Of a stretch of 42,522 bases of DNA, positions 24,751 to 33,995 are shown one piece after another (positions within the stretch are counted from its first letter, which is position 1; every line of letters begins with the position of its first letter). The notes below the pieces were generated by a model. That model was not told where the DNA came from and did not search any database. It saw only the letters and a list, made by a program, of their open reading frames with translations. A program made the position numbers and the translations under genes. The stretch covers positions 98,070 through 140,591 of the forward strand of contig NZ_LR734998.1 of the NCBI RefSeq assembly GCF_900009265.2. Reading direction: 5' to 3'. The DNA is from Planktothrix paucivesiculata PCC 9631 (GTDB taxonomy: Bacteria > Cyanobacteriota > Cyanobacteriia > Cyanobacteriales > Microcoleaceae).

Positions 24751-26283
24751 CTAATTTTTTCGGGTATAGCGATGTTTTACTCCCAGGGGAAAATATTCGG
24801 CATCTCCGGTTAATTTGAGGGTGATTTTAGGGGTTTGATATTCCGGGGGAACATAATTAGCAAATTCACTATTCAGACGTTTTAATTGGAATAAAATAGA
24901 AGTGGCGATCGCCTCTTTTTTATCCGCCGTTTTTTGAATCCCCGGTGCTAATTCTACCACCACCGATAACCAGCGATTTTGATCCGAATCTTCCAAAATA
25001 GACATCACAAATTTACCCGTCACCCAATCTTTAATTAAGGGTTGTTCTAAACCTACGGTAACATTTTCAGGATAAATATTAGCTCCGAAATAGGAAAGAA
25101 TAAATTGCGATCGCCCAAACACAAAAACAAAAGGTAATTGATAAATTCCGCGATCGCCTATTTTTTGTAATTCTAAAATCGGATCAAAATCCCATTGTTT
25201 CAAAAAGTCTAACATTTGCTCAAATCCAATAATTCCTCCTTGATCAGCAATATGATATCTAATTAAGGGAATCCCATTATCACCCGAAAATAATAGGGTT
25301 CCCATGATAGAATCATCGGTTTTTTGTACTTCAAAAAATCGACTTTGGGGGTCATATTGAACCAAAGTAGGAAGTCGAGATTCTCCAAATAATTGTTTAG
25401 CAATATCGGGATTTTTAGCTAAAAACCGCCGGATACAAATACTTAAAGGCGTTTCATTCCCTAAAACTCCCGCATCTGCCGTACCATATAGACTAGCTGA
25501 ATCATAATTGGGTTGAGTTGATCCCAGCCTTTCCCCGACTAAACTCCGCCATTCCTCACTAAAAACCTCTCCCGCAAATACTAATTTAACTTGATATTTT
25601 GCCCATTCTATGCCTTGATTAATTCCCGTATCAATGACATCTTTAATAAACGGAGGATAGCCTAATAAAACCACCTGATCAAACTGTTCTCCCAATTCTC
25701 GAATTACGCGAAAAATTTCCGGTTTTTGATTCCCTGGGGTAATGACTGTAAGTGGATAACCTTTGGTGGCTAAATGACGACAACAGGCCGTTGTATACAT
25801 TCCTCCAACCCAAGTTCCCAAGGTAAAACAAATTACTGCTAAAGTTCGACGTTGATCCGCTTGAAAGCTATCATAAAAAATCTGTTCAAAGCGAGTGGCA
25901 ATTTGCAATTCATCACTAATAAAACGGGGCCAAAATGTCGGATTTCCAGTGGAACCGGAAGAAACCGCAATCAAATCACAGGTTTCTAATTGACCGTGAC
26001 GACACAATTGGGATAAGGAATATTGACGTAAATAATTGTCTTTAGTCATTAAGGGCAAAGTTTGGAAATCTTCCCCGGTTTGAATCTGATCAATAGACCG
26101 ATGATGGGAGGCTAAAAACTGTTGATAGGCAGGAACTTTTGTGACAACATCTTGAAATAGTTGTAAAACAGAAGTAACCCCTCTATCTTTAGAGGGTTGA
26201 ACTAAATCTGATAGGGGTGTGAATAAAAAGCCGTTTAAGGCGGAAATTGCCCGTTGGCGTTGTTCGTCTCGCAGTTGGCCCAT
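24751..26283 (-). CDS. PaaK-like adenylate-forming enzyme (phenylacetate-CoA ligase family)
   Basis: A 510-residue member of the AMP-binding superfamily; it should activate a carboxylic acid as an acyl-adenylate, but the acid is unknown. AVSSGSTGNPTFWPR is the phosphate-binding loop, LYGTADAG the acid/AMP-contact motif, YHIADQGG follows the hinge region, and the C-terminal LGVKHRYTRKN holds the conserved lysine. The start at 26283 is set by AGGA with a 7-base spacer; the longer frame from 26340 has no SD and would leave just 23 bp to the divergent kinase gene. A coenzyme F390 synthetase-like label is equally possible. Confidence 0.82.
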   Translation of the reverse strand: MGQLRDEQRQRAISALNGFLFTPLSDLVQPSKDRGVTSVLQLFQDVVTKVPAYQQFLASHHRSIDQIQTGEDFQTLPLMTKDNYLRQYSLSQLCRHGQLETCDLIAVSSGSTGNPTFWPRFISDELQIATRFEQIFYDSFQADQRRTLAVICFTLGTWVGGMYTTACCRHLATKGYPLTVITPGNQKPEIFRVIRELGEQFDQVVLLGYPPFIKDVIDTGINQGIEWAKYQVKLVFAGEVFSEEWRSLVGERLGSTQPNYDSASLYGTADAGVLGNETPLSICIRRFLAKNPDIAKQLFGESRLPTLVQYDPQSRFFEVQKTDDSIMGTLLFSGDNGIPLIRYHIADQGGIIGFEQMLDFLKQWDFDPILELQKIGDRGIYQLPFVFVFGRSQFILSYFGANIYPENVTVGLEQPLIKDWVTGKFVMSILEDSDQNRWLSVVVELAPGIQKTADKKEAIATSILFQLKRLNSEFANYVPPEYQTPKITLKLTGDAEYFPLGVKHRYTRKN

Positions 26284-26363
26284 GCTACAGTCCTCATAAA
26301 TTGCTACTCTCAATTTAGACAGATCGGAACCATTCAGCATTTATTTTTTCACCCTAACACCCC

Positions 26364-28172
26364 ATGAGTCAATTAATTTATCCGGGTCTTGTTTTGAGAA
26401 ACCATTACGCCATCGTCCGTGAGTTAGGACATGGGGGTTTTGGACGGACTTATTTAGCCCAAGACCAACATCGGTTTGATGAACTTTGCGTTTTAAAAGA
26501 ATTTTCTCCCCAGGTGCAGGGCAGTTTTGCTTTAAAAAAATCCCAGGAATTATTTGAGAGAGAAGCGGAGATTCTCTATAAATTAAAACATCCCCAAATC
26601 CCTCGATTTCGTGAATTATTTCGAGAAACAATTGATAATAAAGGTTATTTATTTTTTGTACAGGATTATGTTGAGGGGTTCAACTATCGGAGTTTACTGA
26701 ATCAACACACTTTTACAGAAGCCGAAGTCATACAATTATTATTTCAAATTTTACCTATATTAGACTATATTCATAGTTATGGCGTGATTCATCGAGATAT
26801 TTCTCCTGATAATATGATTCAACGTCAAGCTGATGGTTTACCGATGTTAATTGATTTCGGCGGCGTTAAATTAATTCAAGCCAAAGTAGAATCGGAATTA
26901 GCAGTACAAGGGGGTCAAAATCCCTCACCTACGAGATTAGGAAAAGTGGGGTATGCTCCCGATGAACAAATGCGTTTGGGTATGGTTTATCCCAATAGTG
27001 ATTTGTATGCTTTAGCGGCAACTATGTTAGTTTTATTAACCCGAAAGGAACCCCAACAATTAATTGATCCACAAACTTTAAGTTGGAATTGGAGAAAATA
27101 CACCCAATTAAATCCTAAATTTGGGGAAATATTAGATAAAATGTTAGCCTATCGTCACAGCGATCGCTTTTCATCGGTTCAGGATGTTCTAGTCGCTCTT
27201 TCCGCCATAAATCCACCCCCAAAAACCTCTATAAATCCCACTCAACCCATCCTAAATCAGAGCTTATTCCCCCAACCTTTTTCCCCTCAAGCCGCAAAAT
27301 CTTCTCAGATCAAAATGCCTTTATTGGTATTTATTGCTATTTTAACTTTGGGGATTTTTGGATGGTTGGGAGGACGTTATGGGTTAAATCATTATGCAAA
27401 TCAAGATTTAAACCAACTCTCAAAAACGGAGGAAAAACGACAAAAAGCATTACAAGAACAACGGCGTTTATTAAATATTGATTTCAACTTTTTTGTGAAT
27501 TTAGTTAACGAAGAATTTTATACTCGCTATCCCGAACAACGGGGAAGAACCTTAACAGATACACCCTCCGATGCAATTTGGCGAGAAAAATGGGATCAAA
27601 TTGCAGATCAGTTTTTACAACATTTAGCGAAACTTAGTGATCAATCTCGGATAAAATTAGGAACCTATAGTAATGATCTATATCGCTTAAAAGCACAAGC
27701 GAATCAGTTAAATTTAAGCAGTAAATCCTTATCTGATTTAGCAGACGCTAAATTTTTTAATTTATTTCCAGAACAATCGAGAAATTCTGATTTATTAGGA
27801 TTACCAATAGGACAAGTTTGGCAAGCTGTTACCGATGATATAGTTAAAAATTTAGAAGCGGGAACGGCTTGGGAACGGGTAGAGTTTGCTTCTAAAAAAA
27901 CTCGAAAAACCTTAAAAGATCGGTTAAAACCTGGAGAGGGAAAAATCTATATTGCTCGCTTTAATAAAAATCAAGATTTACGGGTGCGTCTCAAATCCCC
28001 AGAATCCTCAACTTTACTTTCCATTTATACACAAAAAGCTCAATCCTTGCTGGGAGATTCTGCTAAAAACCGTTGGTCAGGTCGTTTACCCGATTCTGGT
28101 GATTATCAAGTCGTTGTGGTGTCTAAATATTCCCGACCGTTTGACTATGAGTTAACCCTAGAAACTCGTTAA
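26364..28172 (+). CDS. Membrane-anchored Ser/Thr protein kinase with C-terminal sensor-like region
   Basis: A 602-residue Hanks-type kinase. Residues ~13-280 are the kinase domain: GHGGFGRTYLA loop, VLKEF lysine near 47, HRDISPDN at 143-150 and DFG near 168. The loop lysine after HRD is replaced by serine, a variant seen in some bacterial kinases. A Pro-rich linker and one membrane helix (~318-337, PLLVFIAILTLGIFGWLGG) separate it from an extracytoplasmic part with a coiled stretch and a C-terminal ~90-residue beta-rich domain (LKPGEGKIYIARFNKNQDLRVRL...GDYQVVVVSKYSRPFDYELTLE), resembling a pre-peptidase C-terminal-like binding module. Signal and target unknown. Confidence 0.92.
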   Translation: MSQLIYPGLVLRNHYAIVRELGHGGFGRTYLAQDQHRFDELCVLKEFSPQVQGSFALKKSQELFEREAEILYKLKHPQIPRFRELFRETIDNKGYLFFVQDYVEGFNYRSLLNQHTFTEAEVIQLLFQILPILDYIHSYGVIHRDISPDNMIQRQADGLPMLIDFGGVKLIQAKVESELAVQGGQNPSPTRLGKVGYAPDEQMRLGMVYPNSDLYALAATMLVLLTRKEPQQLIDPQTLSWNWRKYTQLNPKFGEILDKMLAYRHSDRFSSVQDVLVALSAINPPPKTSINPTQPILNQSLFPQPFSPQAAKSSQIKMPLLVFIAILTLGIFGWLGGRYGLNHYANQDLNQLSKTEEKRQKALQEQRRLLNIDFNFFVNLVNEEFYTRYPEQRGRTLTDTPSDAIWREKWDQIADQFLQHLAKLSDQSRIKLGTYSNDLYRLKAQANQLNLSSKSLSDLADAKFFNLFPEQSRNSDLLGLPIGQVWQAVTDDIVKNLEAGTAWERVEFASKKTRKTLKDRLKPGEGKIYIARFNKNQDLRVRLKSPESSTLLSIYTQKAQSLLGDSAKNRWSGRLPDSGDYQVVVVSKYSRPFDYELTLETR

Positions 28173-28301
28173 GAAGTTTATCATTGTTGATAAGTATTCA
28201 AACGAACCGAAAAGTTATCGGCTATCTGTGATAATTGAATATTTCTAATTGTCTAGGTTCAGGTTCTCATCCATGCCAGACTCTCAAGGATATTAAATTT
28301 T

Positions 28302-30092
28302 ATGGAAAAAATAAAAGTTGGGATTTTATATTCATTAAGCGGAACTATGGCGATGAGCGCGACGCCATTGTTAGAAGCAACCTTGATGGCGATCGCAGAA
28401 ATTAATGCTCAAGGCGGGATTTTAGGGTATGAAATTGAACCGGTGATTGAAGACGGTGCTTCCAATATTTCTGTCTTTGAAGACAAAGCCAGAAAATTAT
28501 TAGAAATTGATCAAGTGGCTACGGTATTTGGCTGTTGGACATCGATGGCCCGTAAAGCTGTTAAACCGATATTTGAACAGTTTAATATTTTACTCTGGTA
28601 TCCCCTTCAATACGAAGGTTTAGAATCTTCTCCTAATATTTTTTATAGCGGCTCCTGTTTGAATCAACAAATTCAACCAGTGATTAGTTGGTCACTCGAA
28701 AACTTAGGCAAACGATTTTATTTATTGGGTTCGGATTATGTATTTCCCCGCACGGCTAATAAATTAGTCAAATCCCTTCTTAAACACGAGGGAGGAACGG
28801 TCGTGGGAGAACATTATTTTCCCTGTGGAGATAAAAACTTTACTGATATTATTCACGAAATCCAAGATCTAAAGCCAGATATTATTTTTAATACATTAAA
28901 TGGAGATAGCAATTTTTATTTTTATAACAGCTATTATCATGCGGGAATTAAACCATCGGATCTGCCGATTATGGCCATGAGTATTTCCGAGTCGGAAGTT
29001 CAGAGTATCGGTAAAGCCAGTATCGGTCACTATGCTGGCTGGAGTTATTTTCAAAGTTTAAATACTCCCAATAATCAAGAATTTGTTAATAACTTTAAAG
29101 CCTTATATGGTCAAGAAAGAGTCACTTCTGATCCCATTGAAGCCGCTTATTTTCAAGTTTATCTCTGGAAACAATCCGTAGAAAATGCAAAAAGTTTTGA
29201 AACCGATGCAGTCCGACAAGCTGCTTATCATCAAATCTTTCATGCCCCAGGGGGATTAGTTAAAATTGAACCAAATCATCATTTATGTAAACACTGTTAT
29301 ATTGGTCGCGTCACCGAAGTTAAACAGTTTGAGATTATTTGGAAAAGTCCTAATTTAATTAAACCTTTACCCTGGTTAGGAGTAGAAGAATTAAAAAATT
29401 TTCCTCAAGCTGATTTAGTTATTGATATGTTAGCCGAGTTATCCCAAGGGATTCAATACAGTTGTTTATTAGAGCAAAATAGCCTCAGTTTACAAATAAC
29501 TATGGCAAAATTACAACTTGAAATTGAAGAACGCCAACGGATTGAAATTGCCTTACAAGAGGTCAATAAAGAATTAAAATATATGGCAATTACCGATAGT
29601 TTAACTAAACTCTCTAATCGATATTGGTTTAATGAATGTTTGAAATCTCTATGGCATCAAAATCTACAGAATAAAACCCCCTTAGCATTAATTTTATGTG
29701 ATATTGATTATTTTAAAAATTATAATGATACCTACGGTCATCAAATGGGGGATTACTGTTTGCAACAGGTTGCTCAAGCGATTAAAAAAGCCGTCAGAAA
29801 TACTTGTGATATTGTCGCTCGTTATGGCGGAGAAGAATTTGCGGTAATCCTACCCCGCACCGCCTTATTTGATGCCTCACAAGTGGCTACTCGGATTAAT
29901 CTGGAAGTCCAACAACTTGAGATTCCTCATTTAAACTCTTTAGTTGAGAAGTATGTGACACTCAGTTTAGGAGTTGCTAGTCAAATTCCCCGATTGAATT
30001 CTTCTCCTGAATTGTTAATTTCTGAAGCTGATAAAGCCCTTTATCAAGCGAAACATAATGGTAAAAATCAATGGTGTTTACACTATGTTTAA
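28302..30092 (+). CDS. Cytoplasmic UrtA/AmiC-like ligand-binding domain fused to GGDEF (diguanylate cyclase)
   Basis: A 596-residue two-domain signalling protein. Residues ~4-390 match the urea/amide branch of type 1 periplasmic-binding proteins (KVGILYSLSGTMAMSATPLLEA; PLQYEGLESSPNIFYSG; GWSYFQSL). There is no signal peptide or membrane helix, so it senses inside the cell, as AmiC does. A coiled coil (~400-430, QLEIEERQRIEIALQEVNKELK) links to a GGDEF domain: SLTKLSNRYWFNE, CDIDYFKNYND and GGEEF at ~509-513, which keeps the catalytic residues. The inhibitory RxxD site reads NTCD, so feedback inhibition may be lost. Likely role: ligand-controlled c-di-GMP synthesis. Confidence 0.9.
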   Translation: MEKIKVGILYSLSGTMAMSATPLLEATLMAIAEINAQGGILGYEIEPVIEDGASNISVFEDKARKLLEIDQVATVFGCWTSMARKAVKPIFEQFNILLWYPLQYEGLESSPNIFYSGSCLNQQIQPVISWSLENLGKRFYLLGSDYVFPRTANKLVKSLLKHEGGTVVGEHYFPCGDKNFTDIIHEIQDLKPDIIFNTLNGDSNFYFYNSYYHAGIKPSDLPIMAMSISESEVQSIGKASIGHYAGWSYFQSLNTPNNQEFVNNFKALYGQERVTSDPIEAAYFQVYLWKQSVENAKSFETDAVRQAAYHQIFHAPGGLVKIEPNHHLCKHCYIGRVTEVKQFEIIWKSPNLIKPLPWLGVEELKNFPQADLVIDMLAELSQGIQYSCLLEQNSLSLQITMAKLQLEIEERQRIEIALQEVNKELKYMAITDSLTKLSNRYWFNECLKSLWHQNLQNKTPLALILCDIDYFKNYNDTYGHQMGDYCLQQVAQAIKKAVRNTCDIVARYGGEEFAVILPRTALFDASQVATRINLEVQQLEIPHLNSLVEKYVTLSLGVASQIPRLNSSPELLISEADKALYQAKHNGKNQWCLHYV

Positions 30093-30098
30093 GATGAA

Positions 30099-30155
30099 GG
30101 GAACAGGGAATAGGTAATGGGTAATGGGTAATGGGTAATGGGTAATAGGGAATAT
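30099..30155. repeat. STRR heptamer array (GGGTAAT units)
   Basis: GGGAACA and GGGAATA units merge into about five GGGTAAT units and end with GGGAATA, so both heptamer families occur in one array. It begins 7 bp after the stop of the GGDEF gene. Confidence 0.9.
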
Positions 30156-30251
30156 TTACTAGCCATAAAATCTTGTGATAATAACCGAAAAATAAATCAC
30201 TTTCGAGCTATTTGTATAACTGATTTAGACTTGCTATATTCCCTATTTTAT

Positions 30252-30983
30252 TTAGGCAGAGCGTCTTTCTAGCTGTAAGCGTTGTTCCGATTGAATTGAA
30301 TTAATCCAAAGCGGAATAAATGTTTTCAACCATTTTTCTCCTTGAATTCCATACAAACGGTGTCTTCTTAATTGTTCTATAATAGATTGGCTTCCGGGTA
30401 AAGTTAATTGTTCCATGTCGCGCTCAATCCACCGTTGCATTAATGCCCCAGTTATTTCAGGATGAAACTGAAAACCATAGGCGGTTTTTCCATAGCAAAA
30501 TGCTTGGTTTGCAAAGGTTTTTCCCGTGGCTAATAATACGGCTCCAGAGGGTAATTCAAAGCCTTCTCGATGCCAGTGGTAAACATATTCCAGAGAATTA
30601 AAATAATCCTGTCCTTCTATCGTTGGAGTAATGGGAAAATAGCCAATTTCTCGAATTTCCTGGGGATGAACAGATACTTTTGCTCCTAAAACTTTGGCTA
30701 AAAGTTGCGCCCCTAAACAAATGCCTAAATAGGGTTTTTTAGACTCCAAAACTAGAGGAATCCAGTTTAGTTCGGTGCGAATATGGGGTAAACTATTCTC
30801 ATCATTGGCGCTCATTGACCCCCCAAAAACAATCACCCCATCATGTTTGTCTAAATGTCCCGGTAAACTGTCCCCATGACTAGGAAGGCGAATATCGAGT
30901 TTATAACCATAGGATGTTAGAATTTGTCCCACCCGTCCCGTCTCGGAAGTAGGTTGGTGAATAATAACGAGAATATGTTTCAT
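30252..30983 (-). CDS. Class I glutamine amidotransferase domain protein
   Basis: A 243-residue stand-alone GATase1 protein. The triad is visible: Cys89 in LGICLGAQ, His174 and Glu176 in FQFHPEIT; VFGGSMSANDE supplies the oxyanion loop. It lacks a synthetase domain and is not GuaA, TrpG, PabA or CarA by sequence; it belongs to the GMP-synthase-like GATase family of unknown or gamma-glutamyl-peptide hydrolase-like function. The neighbour on the same strand is gamma-glutamyltransferase (171 bp upstream), which is compatible with gamma-glutamyl metabolism, but this is only context. Confidence 0.87.
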   Translation of the reverse strand: MKHILVIIHQPTSETGRVGQILTSYGYKLDIRLPSHGDSLPGHLDKHDGVIVFGGSMSANDENSLPHIRTELNWIPLVLESKKPYLGICLGAQLLAKVLGAKVSVHPQEIREIGYFPITPTIEGQDYFNSLEYVYHWHREGFELPSGAVLLATGKTFANQAFCYGKTAYGFQFHPEITGALMQRWIERDMEQLTLPGSQSIIEQLRRHRLYGIQGEKWLKTFIPLWINSIQSEQRLQLERRSA

Positions 30984-31154
30984 GCGTCTGATGATTCCAA
31001 TAAACTATTCAAACAAACCACAAGTTAGTCTATTATTAAACAATAAAACACTATGGGTATTCTAGTATAGTTTTCCCAGATAATTGTTGTATTTTTTAAT
31101 ACATTTTAGTAAAGAAATATTAATTAATTCCTGCAAAAACTGAGAAAACCTTGA

Positions 31155-32705
31155 TTAACTCTTTAAACTGACACCACTCCGACGTTCATCTCCAGCCCCA
31201 AATAACTCTCCATCTGCGGTTCTAACTAAAGTATGAACACCGCCAAAAAACATATTTTTTTCCGGCCATAATCTGATTATATCCTGTTCAGATAAATCAA
31301 GACTATTAATAATTTCAGTATCAAAACCGGGTTCTATATCCAAGCGATGATTTTCCCAATGAAACCGAGGGTTACTAACCGCATCTTCCACGGAAAAATT
31401 AAAATCAATTAAATTTAATAGGACTTGTAAAATAGCTGTCCTAATCCGATTTGAACCTCCAGAACCCATGACAAATTCTGGTTTACCCTGATTTAATACT
31501 AAAGTTGGAGACATCATTGAGGAGATTCTGACATTTTCCGGCCAGAGATGAAATCCCAGGGGGTTTAGGTCTTCTTCTCCTAACATATTATTAACCATAA
31601 TTCCCGTTCCCGGAATCATATATCCCGAACCTTCTCCATTAGAAGTTGTAACACTCGCGGCATTTCCTTCTTGATCTAAAACACTAATATGGGTGGTACT
31701 TCCCCATTTATTCACCGCATGAATTAACGGTTGTTGATAACTAGAGGCAGAAGATAAAAAAGTATCTGTAATATTATCTTGATATAAATTACCATCTAAC
31801 CGATCTGTCCTGGCAATATTAGTTAATTGCATGACGGTTTTTACAAGCTCTAAATATTGGCGACTCCCAAACTCAATTCCACTCAAATCAACGGCTGATA
31901 ACAACTCTAAGGCAAAAGCAATTAAGGTTCCGCCCGCACTCGGTGGTGGATTAGTTAATATGGTTTTTCCTCGATAGTTAATTGTTAAAGGTTCCCGTTC
32001 AATTACCCTATAATTATTCAGATCTTCTAAAGTTAAATGTCCGCCACTATTTTGACAATCTCTCACCAAATTTTGAGCGATTTCTCCTTGATAAAATTCT
32101 GCCCTTCCTCCCGAGATTAAAGCCTCTAAAGTCTGGGCAAAGTTATTCATAATTAAGCGATCGCCCGTCTTTAAAATATCACCTTCAGGAGCATAAATTT
32201 CCCGTCCTTCCGCCGTTGTTAATAGAATAGGTTGTAACAAATTAGAGAAGGTATAAGCCTGAAAAGAATTAACTTCTACCCCCTGTTTTGCTAAACCGAT
32301 CGCGGGTTCCGCCACTACAGAAAAAGGCAAACGTCCCAGGGTTTCATGAACCCGAATTACCCCTGCCCAAACCCCCGGAACTGCCATCGAACCTAAACCA
32401 ATATGAAATTCCTGAATTATCCTACCAAAATTAACCCCAACTGGATAAAAATTTAACTCCGATATCGGACATTTATATCGGGGAGTTTGAGTAAAAAAAT
32501 CAAATAAAATATTCTGATTTGTATGGGTATGAGCCAATAAAAATCCCCCACCAGCGAGGGAAGTTAAACCCGGTTCGGTAACACAAGCCGTCAAAATACA
32601 AGCCACCGCCGCATCAAAAGCATTACCACCCGCCTCAAACATTGCCAAACCTGCGGCAACGGTTTCTGGATGTCCTGCGGCTATTACCCCGTTTGTTTTC
32701 TTCAT
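31155..32705 (-). CDS. ggt: Gamma-glutamyltransferase
   Basis: Ggt cleaves the gamma-glutamyl bond of glutathione and related compounds or transfers it to an acceptor; it is made as a precursor that cuts itself before a threonine. The nucleophile is Thr337 in GSTTHISV, leaving a small subunit of about 180 residues that contains GEGSGYMIPGTGIMVNNMLGEED and MGSGGSNRIRTAILQ. The large subunit begins with AAGHPETVAAGLAMFEAGGNAFDAAVA. At 516 residues it is short, and it starts directly in the large subunit with no signal peptide, so a cytoplasmic location is likely unless a longer start was lost. gshA lies 3.2 kb away. Confidence 0.93.
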   Translation of the reverse strand: MKKTNGVIAAGHPETVAAGLAMFEAGGNAFDAAVACILTACVTEPGLTSLAGGGFLLAHTHTNQNILFDFFTQTPRYKCPISELNFYPVGVNFGRIIQEFHIGLGSMAVPGVWAGVIRVHETLGRLPFSVVAEPAIGLAKQGVEVNSFQAYTFSNLLQPILLTTAEGREIYAPEGDILKTGDRLIMNNFAQTLEALISGGRAEFYQGEIAQNLVRDCQNSGGHLTLEDLNNYRVIEREPLTINYRGKTILTNPPPSAGGTLIAFALELLSAVDLSGIEFGSRQYLELVKTVMQLTNIARTDRLDGNLYQDNITDTFLSSASSYQQPLIHAVNKWGSTTHISVLDQEGNAASVTTSNGEGSGYMIPGTGIMVNNMLGEEDLNPLGFHLWPENVRISSMMSPTLVLNQGKPEFVMGSGGSNRIRTAILQVLLNLIDFNFSVEDAVSNPRFHWENHRLDIEPGFDTEIINSLDLSEQDIIRLWPEKNMFFGGVHTLVRTADGELFGAGDERRSGVSLKS

Positions 32706-32974
32706 ACTTTTTTAAATTTTCGAGGTCAACGTTTCAGGATACAATAGATTTTCCATCTAAAAAGTTTCACTTCCTGCGATTAAGCCTTTTCAGTATCAAG
32801 TTTTTCTCTGCGTACAAGTCAAACCCTCAGTTTTTTTGAAGTCAAACTTGTGACTGGACATAGAATTCTTAGCTAAAGCGTTTTTAAATTTTGGATGAGG
32901 AACTTCTTACCCATAAAATAATTCAAGATAACTAAGCACTTTCACCAGCTACTGTGGCGTCAAAACCTTTGAAT

Positions 32975-33466
32975 ATGATGGATTCTTTGCGTACCTTACG
33001 ATTCATGCCTCAACACCCCCTTACCCGTGCTCTGCTACTGGGACTATTTTCTTCGGGCGCGGTTTTGTTGGGAGTTGTCCCAGATGGGTTAGTATCAACG
33101 GCTTCTGGTTTCAATACCGTTGTTCTGGCCCAACAGTCCCCAGAATTTAGTGAAGCTGAAATTCGGAATTATGCCCGTGCTGTCCTAGGAATTGAACCCA
33201 GACGCCAGACCGCCTATAACGAAATTCAAGCGATATTTGGAGCCGGGAAGTCTCTCCCGAATGTGGTTTGCAGTGAAACCCAAGCTATTAATAGCCTTGA
33301 TAAAGGTGTTCGAGATATTGCGGTGAATTACTGCACCCAAGCAAAATCTATCATTGAAACTAACGAGTTAACCATTACTCGTTTCAATCAAATTACCCAA
33401 AGTCAACAGGCTGACCCCGCGTTACAAAAACGGATTCAAGGGGAACTCCAGCGCCTACAAAACTGA
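32975..33466 (+). CDS. DUF4168 protein, exported, paralogue 1
   Basis: A 163-residue protein with a signal peptide-like N-terminus (LTRALLLGLFSSGAVLLGVV...VVLAQQ) and a DUF4168 domain from about residue 45: EAEIRNYARAVLGIEPRRQTAYNEI, two cysteines (VVCSETQ, VNYCTQA) and LTITRFNQITQSQQADPALQKRIQGEL. Function unknown. The cysteine pair may form a disulfide in the periplasm or lumen. The start is uncertain: GTG at 32954 or ATG at 32975/32978, none with a good SD. The next gene is a tandem paralogue 44 bp downstream, probably cotranscribed. Confidence 0.8.
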   Translation: MMDSLRTLRFMPQHPLTRALLLGLFSSGAVLLGVVPDGLVSTASGFNTVVLAQQSPEFSEAEIRNYARAVLGIEPRRQTAYNEIQAIFGAGKSLPNVVCSETQAINSLDKGVRDIAVNYCTQAKSIIETNELTITRFNQITQSQQADPALQKRIQGELQRLQN

Positions 33467-33510
33467 TCTGAGATTTTCTCAAATTTAACTCTATATATGA
33501 TGAACCTGCT

Positions 33511-33993
33511 ATGAAAACTACATTACTATTTCGTCAAATTCTATCGAAATCCTTAACCGTTGCGATTCTATCCGGTTGTGGTGGTTTTATTGGATGGAGT
33601 CAAACACCCTCCCAAGCTTTTCCGTCCTTAAGTTGGGGTTCGCCCGCCCAGGCTCAAGATAGTTTTAACTATAGTGAAGAAACGATTAAAAATTATGCCC
33701 GGGCAGCCTTGGCCCTAGAATCCCGACGTCATGAAGTAGCCAATGAAATTAAAAAAATTGTTGGAGATGTTCCCCGAATTATTTGTGACCAACCCACCAG
33801 TTTTAATGCCTTACCCGGAAATGCGCCTCAATTAGCAGTGAGTTACTGTGACCAAGCAAAACGAATTATTGAATCAAAGGGATTAACAATTTCTCAGTTC
33901 AATGATATGACCCGTCATCAACAAAATGATCCGCGTTTTAGACAACGAATTCAAGCGGAAATTTTAAAATTATTACAATCAGGCGCAAACTAA
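33511..33993 (+). CDS. DUF4168 protein, exported, paralogue 2
   Basis: 160 residues, signal peptide ending at SPAQAQ (about residue 49), then a DUF4168 domain laid out exactly as in the preceding gene: EETIKNYARAALALESRRHEVANEI, cysteines in RIICDQP and VSYCDQA, and LTISQFNDMTRHQQNDPRFRQRIQAEI. The two genes are a tandem duplication that has diverged in sequence while keeping both cysteines and the C-terminal helix. Followed at once by three tandem palindromic repeats, the last of which ends in a T-run and could act as terminator. Confidence 0.85.
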   Translation: MKTTLLFRQILSKSLTVAILSGCGGFIGWSQTPSQAFPSLSWGSPAQAQDSFNYSEETIKNYARAALALESRRHEVANEIKKIVGDVPRIICDQPTSFNALPGNAPQLAVSYCDQAKRIIESKGLTISQFNDMTRHQQNDPRFRQRIQAEILKLLQSGAN

Positions 33994-33995
33994 CC

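Noticed and set aside
32820-32870. ACAAGTC...ACTTGTGAC inverted repeat between ggt and the DUF4168 genes
   Set aside because: Only six bases pair cleanly across a long loop, so it is not convincing as a terminator or operator.
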